Shown: positions 25,525 to 33,512 of the stretch, piece after piece
Numbering within the stretch: the first letter of the stretch is position 1
Layout of the letters: each line of letters opens with the position of its first letter
NCBI RefSeq assembly: GCF_017573465.1
Contig: NZ_JAGEPF010000040.1
Coordinates: forward strand, 26,243 to 90,242
Length of the DNA: 64,000 nt
Source: Actinomadura violacea
Lineage (GTDB): Bacteria > Actinomycetota > Actinomycetes > Streptosporangiales > Streptosporangiaceae
Direction: 5' to 3'
Position numbers and translations under genes: made by a program
Notes under the pieces: generated by a model
Databases searched by the model: none
What the model was told of the DNA's origin: nothing
What the model saw: the letters and a program-made list of their open reading frames with translations, nothing else

Positions 25525-25758
25525 TCAGCCGTTGTCGTCGGTCTTGTTGTCCTTGTGGGTGGTGCCCCACGTCACGGTGAACTGGATCATCAGGTCCCGC
25601 TGGTCGGCCAGCGGGACGCCCTGGTGCAGGTTGACCTGGCGGTCGGGGTCGAAGACCAGCGGCGGGATGGCGGTGACCGCCGGACGCAGACCGACCTGGT
25701 TGCGCAGGCCGTAGGGGCGGAACTCCGACTCGGCGACCGGAGCGGTGAGCACGGGCAT
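25525..25758 (-). CDS. graspetide precursor peptide
   Basis: 77 aa. The leader has FRPYGLRNQVG (residues 13-23), close to the conserved PFALR/RPFGLR leader motif of the actinobacterial ATP-grasp target RiPP family (TIGR04186). The C terminus (residues 61-77) is TVTWGTTHKDNKTDDNG: Thr61, 63, 66, 67, 73 and Lys69/72 are possible donors and Asp70, 74, 75 acceptors for ester or amide rings. AGGAGAAGA lies before the ATG. Palindrome C starts 55 bp upstream. Asp-Asn and Asp-Asp steps near the end are possible PIMT substrates. Confidence 0.85.
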   Translation of the reverse strand: MPVLTAPVAESEFRPYGLRNQVGLRPAVTAIPPLVFDPDRQVNLHQGVPLADQRDLMIQFTVTWGTTHKDNKTDDNG

Positions 25759-25812
25759 CTTCTTCTCCTGACGCCGGGCAGGGTCGGCCACCTCGGCTGG
25801 TGGCCTTTGGGT

Positions 25813-26006
25813 TCACGGTCTGTCCCCGTCCCGACGGGCCGACCCCAGCCGTGCGACGCACGGCGCGGTCAACCGGTCCGGCCCTGGATTCCAAGATGTT
25901 TTCGACGAAGGAGAAAAGATCTTGGAATCCAGGATCAGCCGGCCGGTTGACCGCGATGGGTGGCGTGCGGCACCGTCAGAGCCCGCGGGACAGGGACAGA
26001 CCGTGA
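25813..26006. repeat. long imperfect palindrome C (G-G mismatch family)
   Basis: Central arms 25883-25903 and 25913-25933 pair at 20 of 21 around a 9-nt loop, the exception being the same G-G beside TTTTC/GAAAA. Middle arms 25864-25876 and 25943-25955 pair perfectly (13 bp). Outer arms 25813-25833 and 25986-26006 pair at 20 of 21. No gene is supported in 25759-26311; besides this element it holds the hairpin at 26199. Confidence 0.9.
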
Positions 26007-26198
26007 CGCTCAAGGGCGCCGACCTGGCCGTCCCCTGGAGAGGGCAATCCAGCGCTGCCCCTTCCGAGCCCCGACACGGAGCGTGCTATGGCACACCGTC
26101 GTCGCGCCCGGCAGGCTCGGGAAGCGGGCGCGGTCCGGGGCCGCCGCTGCAGGAGGTCGTCGTAGGCGTGTCTGCCGCCTGCCTCTAGTGAAGCCGCG

Positions 26199-26256
26199 CC
26201 GGCGGCGGGTCCACAAGGCGAGTCCCCTCTGGGGTGCCTTGCGGACCCGCCGCCGG
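26199..26256 (-). terminator. long hairpin after methyltransferase
   Basis: Stem CCGGCGGCGGGTCC / GGACCCGCCGCCGG continues with CAAGGC/GCCTTG and CCCC/GGGG toward a 3-nt loop. It lies 56 bp past the PIMT stop on the minus strand and likely ends the lasso operon, separating it from the graspetide genes. Confidence 0.7.
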
Positions 26257-26311
26257 TGTGGCAGGTCTGTCGCAGGCGGCGGCGCGCCGGCCTGCGGTCT
26301 TTGGTTGTGGT

Positions 26312-27436
26312 TCAGCGGGTGGTGTGCCAGTTGGCCGGGGCGTGGACGGGCTGGCTGGTGGGGCCGATAGGTTCCAGGGGGGTGGTCCAGTCGCTGATGG
26401 CGTGGCGGCCGGTGTCGGTCCAGGCGGTGACGAGTTCGGCGAGTTGGTCGAGGAGGGACGGGTCGCCGGTGTGGTGGGCGGTGCCGTCGTGATGGATCCA
26501 GGCGGTTGCGGTGGTGTCGGGGTCGTGGAGGGCGCAGAGCCCGTGTGCGGGGTCGATGCCGTCGGTCCAGGCGCGGGTGGCGCGGGGGTCGTGGGCGGCC
26601 AAGTGGAACCAGAGAGCCTGGTAGTCGGTGTCGTCCAGTTCGGGTCCGACGTCGTGGGTGAGGGCGAGCGCGTCGGCGGGGACGGCTCGGGTGGGAGTGC
26701 GGGTGCGGTGGGCCGGCCAGTAGTAGAGGGGACCGGCGGCGGTCATGAAGTCGGCGTGAGAGACGGCGCGCGCGGTCGGGGCGGGGCCCGGCTGGGTGAT
26801 GGCCAGGAGGGGATGTTGCCCGCCGTGCGCGGTGGGGACCAGGGCGAGCCCGCTGGGGGCGAGCTGGTCGAGCCAGTGGGGTGAGGCGCCGGTGACGCCG
26901 CAGGTGACGATGATGCGGTCGTAGGGGCCGGCGTCGGGGTGACCGAGGTAGCCATCGGCGTGCAGGGCGGTGACGCGGTCGATCCCGGCGCGGTCCAGGG
27001 CGGCGGCGGCCTCGGCCGCGACCGCCTGGGAGACGTCGATGGTGACGACGGGTGCGTCGGTGATGGTGGCGATCAGCGCGGCGTTGTAGCCGGTCCCGGC
27101 GCCGACCTCCAGCACCCGCATCCCGGGCTCCAGGTCGAGCGCTTCGAGCATCTTGGCGACCAGGGACGGCTGGGACGCCGAGCTGTAACCGCCGGCCTCG
27201 TCGTCGGGAACGTGGGTCATCAGCGACCGGTCGGAGTAGATCCGGTCCAGGACCTCGCCATCTGGTTCCTCGCCGACCTGGACCCGTTCGCGGCCCTGAT
27301 AGATGGTGTTGAGGAACAGGTGCCGCGGGACGGCGGCGAAGGCGCTGGCGACGTGCTCGCTGCGGATGGCACCCTTGCCGGTCAGGTCGGCGGCGTAGGC
27401 GGTGAGCCGGTCGGCGATGGTGTCGGTGGCGGTCAT
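26312..27436 (-). CDS. PIMT-type O-methyltransferase of RiPP cluster
   Basis: 374 aa. The N-terminal two thirds follow protein L-isoaspartate O-methyltransferase: PRHLFLNTIYQGRERVQ, SSASQPSLVAKMLEALDLEPG, SAM motif VLEVGAGTGYNAALI near residue 105. A C-terminal extension of about 130 residues follows, as in RiPP-associated PIMTs. Known relatives methylate an Asp in lasso peptides (cellulonodin/lihuanodin type) or graspetides (fuscimiditide type), leading to aspartimide. It starts 40 bp after the lasso B2 gene, so it belongs to that operon, yet a graspetide pair without its own methyltransferase lies just downstream; it may serve one or both. Confidence 0.88.
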   Translation of the reverse strand: MTATDTIADRLTAYAADLTGKGAIRSEHVASAFAAVPRHLFLNTIYQGRERVQVGEEPDGEVLDRIYSDRSLMTHVPDDEAGGYSSASQPSLVAKMLEALDLEPGMRVLEVGAGTGYNAALIATITDAPVVTIDVSQAVAAEAAAALDRAGIDRVTALHADGYLGHPDAGPYDRIIVTCGVTGASPHWLDQLAPSGLALVPTAHGGQHPLLAITQPGPAPTARAVSHADFMTAAGPLYYWPAHRTRTPTRAVPADALALTHDVGPELDDTDYQALWFHLAAHDPRATRAWTDGIDPAHGLCALHDPDTTATAWIHHDGTAHHTGDPSLLDQLAELVTAWTDTGRHAISDWTTPLEPIGPTSQPVHAPANWHTTR

Positions 27437-27476
27437 GGTTCGGTCCCCGTTCCTGGCGGTCTGGTCGAAGGAGCGT

Positions 27477-27941
27477 TCAGCGGTCGTGGCGGCTGGCGCC
27501 GCCGGTGGTGGTGGTGGAGTGCGCGGTGATGGTGATGGTCGGGGTGTAGGTGGCGATGAGGTGCGCGGGTTCGCCGACGGGACGGCCGTCGACCTCGATC
27601 CAGGCGTGCGAGTGCAGGGGCGGGTAGCGCACTCCGCTGCGCCAGGTCGGCCAGGTCCCGGCGGTGCGGCAGAACATCGCGACGGCGATCGAGCGCAGCA
27701 GGCAGCCGGTGTCGCCTCCGCAGCGCGGGTGCAGGATGGTGATGACGGTGAAGGCGCGTTCGGCTTGCGCGCGACCGGCGGGACGGGCGACGGCATAGGG
27801 GGTCAGCGCGCGCCTGAGCGGGCCGGGCCGCGCGTTGGTCGCGGTCAGGATGACCCGGGCCGCGGCCAGCGCGGTCAGCCCCCGCAGGCGTTCACCGAGG
27901 GTGAGGGCGGCCGGTGGGGGCAGCGCGACGATGGAGCTCAC
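27477..27941 (-). CDS. lasso peptide B2 leader protease
   Basis: 154 aa, transglutaminase-like fold. The catalytic triad is visible as C80 (GDTGCLLRS), H112 (HSHAWIEV) and D118. It would cleave the lasso precursor leader after His56 in concert with the RRE protein. The C-terminal extension after residue 125 is Thr/Ser-rich. ATG overlaps the stop of the RRE gene, so the two proteins that form the split B function are coupled. Confidence 0.92.
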   Translation of the reverse strand: MSSIVALPPPAALTLGERLRGLTALAAARVILTATNARPGPLRRALTPYAVARPAGRAQAERAFTVITILHPRCGGDTGCLLRSIAVAMFCRTAGTWPTWRSGVRYPPLHSHAWIEVDGRPVGEPAHLIATYTPTITITAHSTTTTGGASRHDR

Positions 27942-28204
27942 CGGCCGTCCTCCAGCAGCAGGCCGCTGTTGTTCAGCTCGACGACCAGGGCGAGGACGTC
28001 GGCGCGGGCTCGTCCGGAGTCGATCTGGAAGCGGCCGGCCAGGGTGTCGGCCAGGTGAGCGGCGGTGGCGCCGGTGGTGAGCTGGTCGATCAGTGTGGCG
28101 GCGGAGGGGTTCAGGGCGTAGTAGCCGCCGTCGCGCTGGTCGAGCAGCAGGTGCTGCTCGCCGGTGCGGACGTGCTGGACTTCAGGGTGCAGGCGGACGA
28201 TCAT
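27938..28204 (-). CDS. lasso peptide RRE protein (PqqD family, B1)
   Basis: 88 aa. RLHPEVQHVRTGEQHLLLDQRDGGYYALNPSAATLIDQLTTG is the typical PqqD/RRE strand-helix pattern; it recognises the leader (around Tyr40-Pro43 of the precursor) and delivers it to the B2 protease. Start and stop overlap both neighbours (TGATG with the cyclase, ATGA with B2). Confidence 0.92.
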   Translation of the reverse strand: MIVRLHPEVQHVRTGEQHLLLDQRDGGYYALNPSAATLIDQLTTGATAAHLADTLAGRFQIDSGRARADVLALVVELNNSGLLLEDGR

Positions 28205-30156
28205 CACGCGGCCCCGCTCGTGCTCTGAGTGGTGGTGTGGTGGTGTGCTTTCAGCCAGGTCTCGCAGGCCAGGGTCTCGTTGAGGAACGAGGGCGGGATC
28301 CGGCCGTGTTCGGCGTCGCCGATCGCGCGGCGGATCCGGGTGTCGTCGATGAGTCCGAGCCCGGCCAGCGCCGATCCGTCGAACATCTCCAGCAGCGCCT
28401 CGCGGTGGGTGGCCAGGCCGTGCAGGATGTCGTGGTTGTAGTGGCCCTTGGTGCGCCGGTCGGGCAGCACCGGCCCCAGGGCGGGGCCGAGCGCGGCGTG
28501 CAGGAGCGGTTTCGGCTGCCAGGGGTCGGTGCGCTGGGCGGGGTGGACGGCAAGGCAGGCGTGAAGGACGGCGCGGTCGAAGAACGGGAACCGCGCCGTG
28601 ACGCCGAGGGCCTCCAGCGCGTCGCGGTAGAGACCCGCGCGGCGGGCCATCGCGCGGACGCGGACCAGTTCGTAGTGCCGCGACGCCGTCGCGGCCAGCG
28701 GGACGGCCTGCGCCGCGGCGCCGCGGAGCTGCTCGCGCAGCATCGCCTCGGCGTCGCCCGTCGCCCAGGGCGGCAGCAGCACCGGCGCCTCCCATCCGGC
28801 CATTTCCCCCACCCGGTCCCGGTCCCGGCGGCCGGGCCGGTAGGTCAGGTCGCCGGCGGCCAGACCGGCGAGCCAGGACCGGTAGGAGGGGTTGGTGGTC
28901 ATCGCGGCCAGCAGGTGCCGGGCCGCGACCCCCGACAGGGCGGCGTGCCCGCGGACGCGCCGCAGCGCGTCCCGCGGCGCCTGACGCAGGTGGTCGCGCA
29001 GATAGCCGACCGGCGCGGTCAGCACCTCGTCTCCGCCCTGCCCGTTGAGATGGACCCGGGCGCCGCTCGCGGTCACCACCTGCGCAAGATGGCATATCCG
29101 GGCCGCCGACGCGGCGAACGGCGCGGGCTCGTCCAGCAGCGGCAGTCCCGGGTCGGCCGGCGCGAAGAACGCCGGATGCTCACCCGGTTCCAGGACGCGA
29201 TGCCGGATGCGGCACCCGGCTCCGGGCAGGTTCGCCGCGACACGGCGGGCCCAGAACACATCGTCGTTGGCGGCCGTCACCGACGCGGCGGTGACCAGCA
29301 GCATCGGCCGCCCCGGCTGCTGGGCGGCCAGGCCCGCCAGCGCGGCCGAGTCCAGTCCGCCCGACAACTGGCAGCTCACCATCCCCGCGCCGATCCCGGT
29401 GGGGCCGGTGGTGGTGTGGGTGGTCGCGTCGGTGACGGCGCCGGTGAGCGCGTCGGCCAGCCGCCCGGCGGCCTCGCCGAAGTCGATGTGCCCATCGGAG
29501 CCGGGCGGCGTCCAGTAACCCGCGACCGTGACGGGCGTGCGGGTTGCGGGCGTGCGGTCGAGGGTGATGCGGTGCCCGGGAGGGACCGTGTGGATTGCGG
29601 TGTAGGGGGCGGCGGTGGCCGCAGCCGCCGACACCAGTTCCGGGCAGGCCAGCCGGGCCGCCAGCCACCGGGTGTCGATGGCGGCGCCGGTCAGCTCGGC
29701 CAGCAGGGCGGCGCGGTCGCTGATCAGCACCTGGTCGTGGTGGCGGGTGTGGAACAGGCGGCGCAGCCCGGCCGGGTCGGTGTAGCCGTGAACGGCGTCC
29801 GGGCTGCTGACCAGGAGCAGGAAGTCGCCGGGCAGCCGGGTCAGGGCGTCGATGGTGCCGCAGGCGACGGCCCGCTCGACGCGGCCGCGCAGGGCACTGT
29901 CAGGCAGCGGGCAGTGGCCGAACAACGCGACCCGGACGCTCCCGGCGGCGACCACCCGCCAGTCCTGCGTTCCGGGATCACCGGCCAGCCAGAGCCGCCC
30001 GCATGCGTGCCGGGCGGTGCGGACCGCCCGCCGCCCCAGCAGCTGCTCCGCCTGCCCGAGGCCGACCTCATCAGGGGCCGTCTGGCCAGGGCCGATGCCG
30101 GGCAGCATGCAGACCCAGGAGGGACCGCGGCTGCGGGGGCGGCGGGGGATCACCAT
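28204..30156 (-). CDS. lasso peptide macrolactam synthetase (asparagine synthase-like)
   Basis: 650 aa. The glutaminase-like N domain lacks a Cys2 nucleophile, as lasso cyclases do. The C-terminal synthetase domain has the PP-loop SGGLDSAALAGL near residue 265 and the later LNGQGGDEVLTAPVGYL motif. It would adenylate an Asp side chain and join it to Gly1 of the core. GGAAAGGAGC precedes the ATG. 86 bp downstream of the precursor gene. Confidence 0.93.
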   Translation of the reverse strand: MVIPRRPRSRGPSWVCMLPGIGPGQTAPDEVGLGQAEQLLGRRAVRTARHACGRLWLAGDPGTQDWRVVAAGSVRVALFGHCPLPDSALRGRVERAVACGTIDALTRLPGDFLLLVSSPDAVHGYTDPAGLRRLFHTRHHDQVLISDRAALLAELTGAAIDTRWLAARLACPELVSAAAATAAPYTAIHTVPPGHRITLDRTPATRTPVTVAGYWTPPGSDGHIDFGEAAGRLADALTGAVTDATTHTTTGPTGIGAGMVSCQLSGGLDSAALAGLAAQQPGRPMLLVTAASVTAANDDVFWARRVAANLPGAGCRIRHRVLEPGEHPAFFAPADPGLPLLDEPAPFAASAARICHLAQVVTASGARVHLNGQGGDEVLTAPVGYLRDHLRQAPRDALRRVRGHAALSGVAARHLLAAMTTNPSYRSWLAGLAAGDLTYRPGRRDRDRVGEMAGWEAPVLLPPWATGDAEAMLREQLRGAAAQAVPLAATASRHYELVRVRAMARRAGLYRDALEALGVTARFPFFDRAVLHACLAVHPAQRTDPWQPKPLLHAALGPALGPVLPDRRTKGHYNHDILHGLATHREALLEMFDGSALAGLGLIDDTRIRRAIGDAEHGRIPPSFLNETLACETWLKAHHHTTTQSTSGAA

Positions 30157-30242
30157 TAACGCTCCTTTCCAAGCCGGGGATCAGTGCGCCGAGCCGGAGC
30201 TCAGAGCGCGCAGGTCAAGACGTGCGGATCAGGACGTGCAGG

Positions 30243-30470
30243 TCAGGGCGTGTAGTACTGGCCGGCGTCGGAGTCGTCGCTGTTGCCGACGCTGACGCTG
30301 CCGTGGGTGTCGGCGCCGAACTCCCCGACGCGGGTGACCGACGGCGGCTGGTAGGCCGGGCCGCCGGCCCCGACGGTGGTGCCGGTCGCGGCGGTCTCGG
30401 GGGCGTCGACGGCCGGAACGCCGCGGGGGACGCGGTGGGAACCGCTGGGCTGGTTGATGCCGTGCTTCAT
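30243..30470 (-). CDS. lasso peptide precursor
   Basis: 75 aa. Leader contains Y40-QP-P43 followed by SV, the RRE-binding YxxP motif, and ends with Thr55-His56, Thr being the conserved -2 residue. The predicted core is the last 19 residues, Gly57 to Pro75: GSVSVGNSDDSDAGQYYTP. Asp65 is core position 9, giving a nine-residue Gly1-Asp9 ring; Tyr72/Tyr73 may lock the tail. Asp66 (Asp-Ser) and Asp68 (Asp-Ala) lie outside the ring and are possible targets of the PIMT. AGGAGAAACGAC precedes the ATG. Confidence 0.92.
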   Translation of the reverse strand: MKHGINQPSGSHRVPRGVPAVDAPETAATGTTVGAGGPAYQPPSVTRVGEFGADTHGSVSVGNSDDSDAGQYYTP

Positions 30471-30681
30471 GTCGTTTCTCCTGGTGGCGCCTGTTCCGGT
30501 CAATGGTTGCCGCTGGGCAACCCGGTCGCGTCATCCTCCTTCCTGCCTTGACCTTCAGCGGGCCGGGGCGGGCTGTCAACGAACGCCTCGCGGCCCCGCG
30601 TGAGGTTCTGGCGGTGGCGGTGGCCGCGGCGGCTAGGGACTCCAAGCGCGTGTTTGGTTCGTCGGCCTGGCCGCCGCGGGG

Positions 30682-31104
30682 TCAGGGGAGTTCCAGCTGC
30701 TCGCCGTCTGGTCCTCCGGCTGGTTCCGCACCTGGTTCCGCGCTGGGGCGGTCGGAGCCGGTCACCCGCCGCCAGCGGTCGTATTGGGTCCAGAGGTTCA
30801 GCTGGCCGGTGATCGTCTCGTCCAGCAGCGCGACCGCCCGCCGGGACGCCGCCGCCTGCCCGGCTAGGCCCGCGCGGCGAACCTGATCACGGGTCTGCGC
30901 CGCCGCCCGGTCCGCTTGAGCGGCGTGGCCGGCCAGAGTCGCGCGGACCTTGGTGAAGGTGTCGGCGATCGCTTCCAGCACGTCGGTGTCAGTGATGCCG
31001 TCCGGCAAGATGAGCACCAGGTCGGCGGCGGGAACCGGCGGTCGCGCGGACAGGTTCGGCGACCTGTTGGGGATCGGGGTGGAGCGTGCCCGGCCATCGC
31101 TCAT
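30682..31104 (-). CDS. hypothetical helical protein, 140 aa
   Basis: The N terminus is polar; residues 30-110 are a long charged, Ala-rich helix (AIADTFTKVRATLAGHAAQADRAAAQTRDQVRR) and likely a coiled coil. The ATG overlaps the stop of the ATPase gene upstream (ATGA). It may be a partner of that ATPase; no family recognised. Confidence 0.65.
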   Translation of the reverse strand: MSDGRARSTPIPNRSPNLSARPPVPAADLVLILPDGITDTDVLEAIADTFTKVRATLAGHAAQADRAAAQTRDQVRRAGLAGQAAASRRAVALLDETITGQLNLWTQYDRWRRVTGSDRPSAEPGAEPAGGPDGEQLELP

Positions 31105-31736
31105 CGGGCCAGGTCCCACCATGCGATCACAGCCTTTCCGCCCGCCGGGCTGGGATAGGACGCCCAGCGGCTGGCCAGCGAGGCGATCAACCCCAGGCCG
31201 CGGCCGCTCTCCGCAAGATCCTCCAGCGCCAGATCAGCCCGAGCCGGATCGCCGGGGGCCGGAGAGTCCGGCTCGTGCGGGCGCGCGGGGACCGGCGGGA
31301 CGGGGCTGGGGTCCCAGACCTCGCAGAGCAGCCGCCGGACGGTCAGCCGCAGCTGAAGCGTGATGACCGGCGGGGTGTGATCGTGCAGGGCGGCGTAGTC
31401 GCCGGGAATGGTGTCCGAACCGACCTCGACGATCGCGTTGGTGACCAGCTCGCTGGTCACCAGAGCGACGTCGTCGGTGAGCGGTCCCAGACCCCATTTG
31501 CGCAGCTGCGCCGCCGCGAACCGGCGGGCCGTCGCGGCCGCGGACGGCAACGCCGCCAGCTTCAGCGCCTCGCAGTCCCGATCGGGGTCGCGCGGGTCCC
31601 GGGTGAACAACGGCGGCCGCTTCGGCGAAGGGCGCACCGACCGCTGCATCGGCGCGGACGGCTGCGCGGACGGCTGGGAGGGCTGGAACGCAGAGGGCGG
31701 CATCTGGGCCTGACATGGGACGGGGAGCACGGTCAT
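31101..31736 (-). CDS. RsbW-like ATP-binding protein (GHKL fold)
   Basis: 211 aa. SELVTNAIVEVG is the N box and ESGRGLGLIASLA the G box of the GHKL ATPase fold used by anti-sigma kinases. The N-terminal 50 residues are Pro/Ser/Gln-rich. AGGAG precedes the ATG. Such proteins are commonly encoded next to XRE-DUF5753 and DUF397 genes in Streptomyces, as here. Regulation is probably by binding a partner protein rather than as a two-component kinase. A perfect 15-bp palindrome lies about 150 bp upstream. Confidence 0.8.
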   Translation of the reverse strand: MTVLPVPCQAQMPPSAFQPSQPSAQPSAPMQRSVRPSPKRPPLFTRDPRDPDRDCEALKLAALPSAAATARRFAAAQLRKWGLGPLTDDVALVTSELVTNAIVEVGSDTIPGDYAALHDHTPPVITLQLRLTVRRLLCEVWDPSPVPPVPARPHEPDSPAPGDPARADLALEDLAESGRGLGLIASLASRWASYPSPAGGKAVIAWWDLAR

Positions 31737-31887
31737 CGCGATGGGCTCCTGGCTGTGTGGACGGCTGCCCCCGCGTGCGGGGTGGCCGCCCAGGCCGAGC
31801 GTCTGTTGAAGGTCCAGGCCGGGCGGCCGCTGTCGTGGTGGCCGGGGCCGAGCCCCAACCAGGTAGCCTGTCCGGGATTCGCCGATC

Positions 31888-31902
31888 TTCGGGATTCCCG
31901 AA
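31888..31902. promoter_or_regulatory. palindromic operator candidate
   Basis: TTCGGGATTCCCGAA is a perfect palindrome around a central T, about 150 bp before the ATPase start. Its half-site CGGGAA also occurs twice upstream of the XRE/DUF5753 gene (33358 and 33376), so it may be a binding site for that regulator. Confidence 0.5.
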
Positions 31903-31998
31903 CTTGCTTCCCGCCCGTGAGTATGTGGCGTGTGGCACAAAGGCGGCAAGGGGAACGGCGGCGTGCGAGGTCGCGCCGCCGGGCGCGAACGCGACGAA

Positions 31999-32023
31999 AG
32001 GGCCGGAGCAAGGCTCCGGCCCT
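31999..32023 (-). terminator. hairpin after DUF397 gene
   Basis: AGGGCCGGAGC / GCTCCGGCCCT with a 3-nt loop between DUF397 (stop 32210) and the ATPase gene. The rest of 31737-32209 shows no supported gene. Confidence 0.6.
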
Positions 32024-32209
32024 CAGGCATTTCGGCTGGTCAGCGTCGTTGTGAACGGGATATGTGCGGCCTGACGGCCGTCGCAGGTTGGGCCCGTTGC
32101 GGGCCTGCATGATGACCTACTCCGGCCCGACCGGATCACCGGACCGGCCCGTCGGTCAGCTCGGCGGGCAGTGCAGCCCCCGGCCCCGGCTCGCGGCGGT
32201 TCGCCGGGT

Positions 32210-32437
32210 TCAGGGCAGGTCGTGGGAGCCGTTCCTCACCTGCTGCAGGAACCGGTGCCAGGTCGCCGGGGACAGTGCCAGGACCGGGCCAAGGCCGTGC
32301 TGCTTGGAGTCTCGGACACCGATGCCCCGGCCCGGCCGGATGCCGGCCGCGACCTCGACGCACTCGGCGCTGTCCTTGCTGCGGCTGGACTTGCGCCAGC
32401 CGGCGTACTCGTCCGGGGAAGGGACTGCGGTGGCCAT
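32210..32437 (-). CDS. DUF397 protein
   Basis: 75 aa. GWRKSSRSKDSAECVEVA and VRDSKQHGLGPVLALSPATWHRFL are the DUF397 signature. These small proteins act with the adjacent XRE-DUF5753 regulator, often as a regulator/antagonist pair controlling development or secondary metabolism. 13 bp after the XRE gene stop. Confidence 0.92.
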   Translation of the reverse strand: MATAVPSPDEYAGWRKSSRSKDSAECVEVAAGIRPGRGIGVRDSKQHGLGPVLALSPATWHRFLQQVRNGSHDLP

Positions 32438-32450
32438 GGGCGTGCTCTCT

Positions 32451-33314
32451 CTATCTGGACGGCAGCGCGTCGGCTGCCCGGATCAGGAACTCGCGGCTGC
32501 TCTCGACTGGCAGTGCCACCTGGTTCAGTGCCTCGAAGGTCGCGGCATAGCGGCCGACCTGCTCGCCATCGGTCGAGACCATGTCGGTGAACGCGGCGTC
32601 GATCCCGACGACCATCGGGTCGCCGGAGTCTGGATAGGTATAGAGGGAGAACGAGGAGAACGGCAGAAAGCCGCCGACCTCGGCCTCGATCGGCAGCACC
32701 CGGACCCTGGTGGGCCCGTCGGCATCGATGACGCCGACCAGGTGCAGCAGCTGCCCGCGCAGCACCTCCGGCGGCGCCGACCGCCGCCGGATCGCGTACT
32801 CATCGATCAGTGCCTCGTAACGCGGGCCGCCCTCGCGGTTCAGCATCCGCTGCCGACCCGCCCGGCCCTTCAGGACGCCCTCCAGGGTCAGCCCGGACGT
32901 CAGCGGCCAGGGCGAGGACTCGATCCCCGCCTGGGTGAATTCCGGCGTCTGCAGCAGGCCCGGGATCACCGTCTGCTGATACTCACGGATCGTGGCCGCG
33001 CCCGCCTCCAGGTTCGCAAACAGCGCCTGCCGCTCGCCCATCGAGCGGGAGTTGGACTCCCACCAGCCTCGCTCGGCCGCCTCCCGGGCGATCGTCATCA
33101 GCTCGTTCCAGCGTTTGCCCTCGACGCCCAGGACCTCCAGAATCTGCATGATGTCGTCCAGATCCGGGGCGATCTGCCCGAGCTCGTAACGGGAGATCTG
33201 CTGGCGGGACGGATCGACCTGAGCCGCCAGCTTGTCCAGCGTGACCCCGGCCGCCGCCCGCAGTGCTTTGAGCTCCGAACCGAGACGCTTGCGGCGAACG
33301 TAAGGACTGAGCAT
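32451..33314 (-). CDS. XRE-family regulator with DUF5753 domain
   Basis: 287 aa. An N-terminal HTH (residues 12-66; LGSELKALRAAAGVTLDKLAAQVDPSRQQISRYELG) is followed by a DUF5753 domain with TVIPGLLQTPEF and RYEALIDEYAIRR. It pairs with the DUF397 protein downstream. CGGGAA half-sites occur in its own upstream region and before the ATPase gene, consistent with autoregulation. Confidence 0.9.
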   Translation of the reverse strand: MLSPYVRRKRLGSELKALRAAAGVTLDKLAAQVDPSRQQISRYELGQIAPDLDDIMQILEVLGVEGKRWNELMTIAREAAERGWWESNSRSMGERQALFANLEAGAATIREYQQTVIPGLLQTPEFTQAGIESSPWPLTSGLTLEGVLKGRAGRQRMLNREGGPRYEALIDEYAIRRRSAPPEVLRGQLLHLVGVIDADGPTRVRVLPIEAEVGGFLPFSSFSLYTYPDSGDPMVVGIDAAFTDMVSTDGEQVGRYAATFEALNQVALPVESSREFLIRAADALPSR

Positions 33315-33354
33315 TCCCGCACTCCTGGAATCGAGTCATCCCGGGCAGGTGGCT

Positions 33355-33381
33355 TTCTCGGGAAGTCACAGTATCCGGGAA
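33355..33381. promoter_or_regulatory. two CGGGAA half-sites upstream of XRE gene
   Basis: TCTCGGGAAG and TATCCGGGAAA lie as direct repeats about 17 bp apart, 40-65 bp before the XRE/DUF5753 start. The same half-site forms the palindrome at 31888. Confidence 0.4.
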
Positions 33382-33512
33382 ACCACTTGGCCGGTGCGGA
33401 ATCCAGAGGATCAGCAGCAGGGCGGTGAGCCGAATCGCCCGTCATGCCATCGCCAGCAGTCCGAACTCCAGGCGCAAGTTGTTGGCCGGGGCAGGGAGCG
33501 GCCGACGGCACG

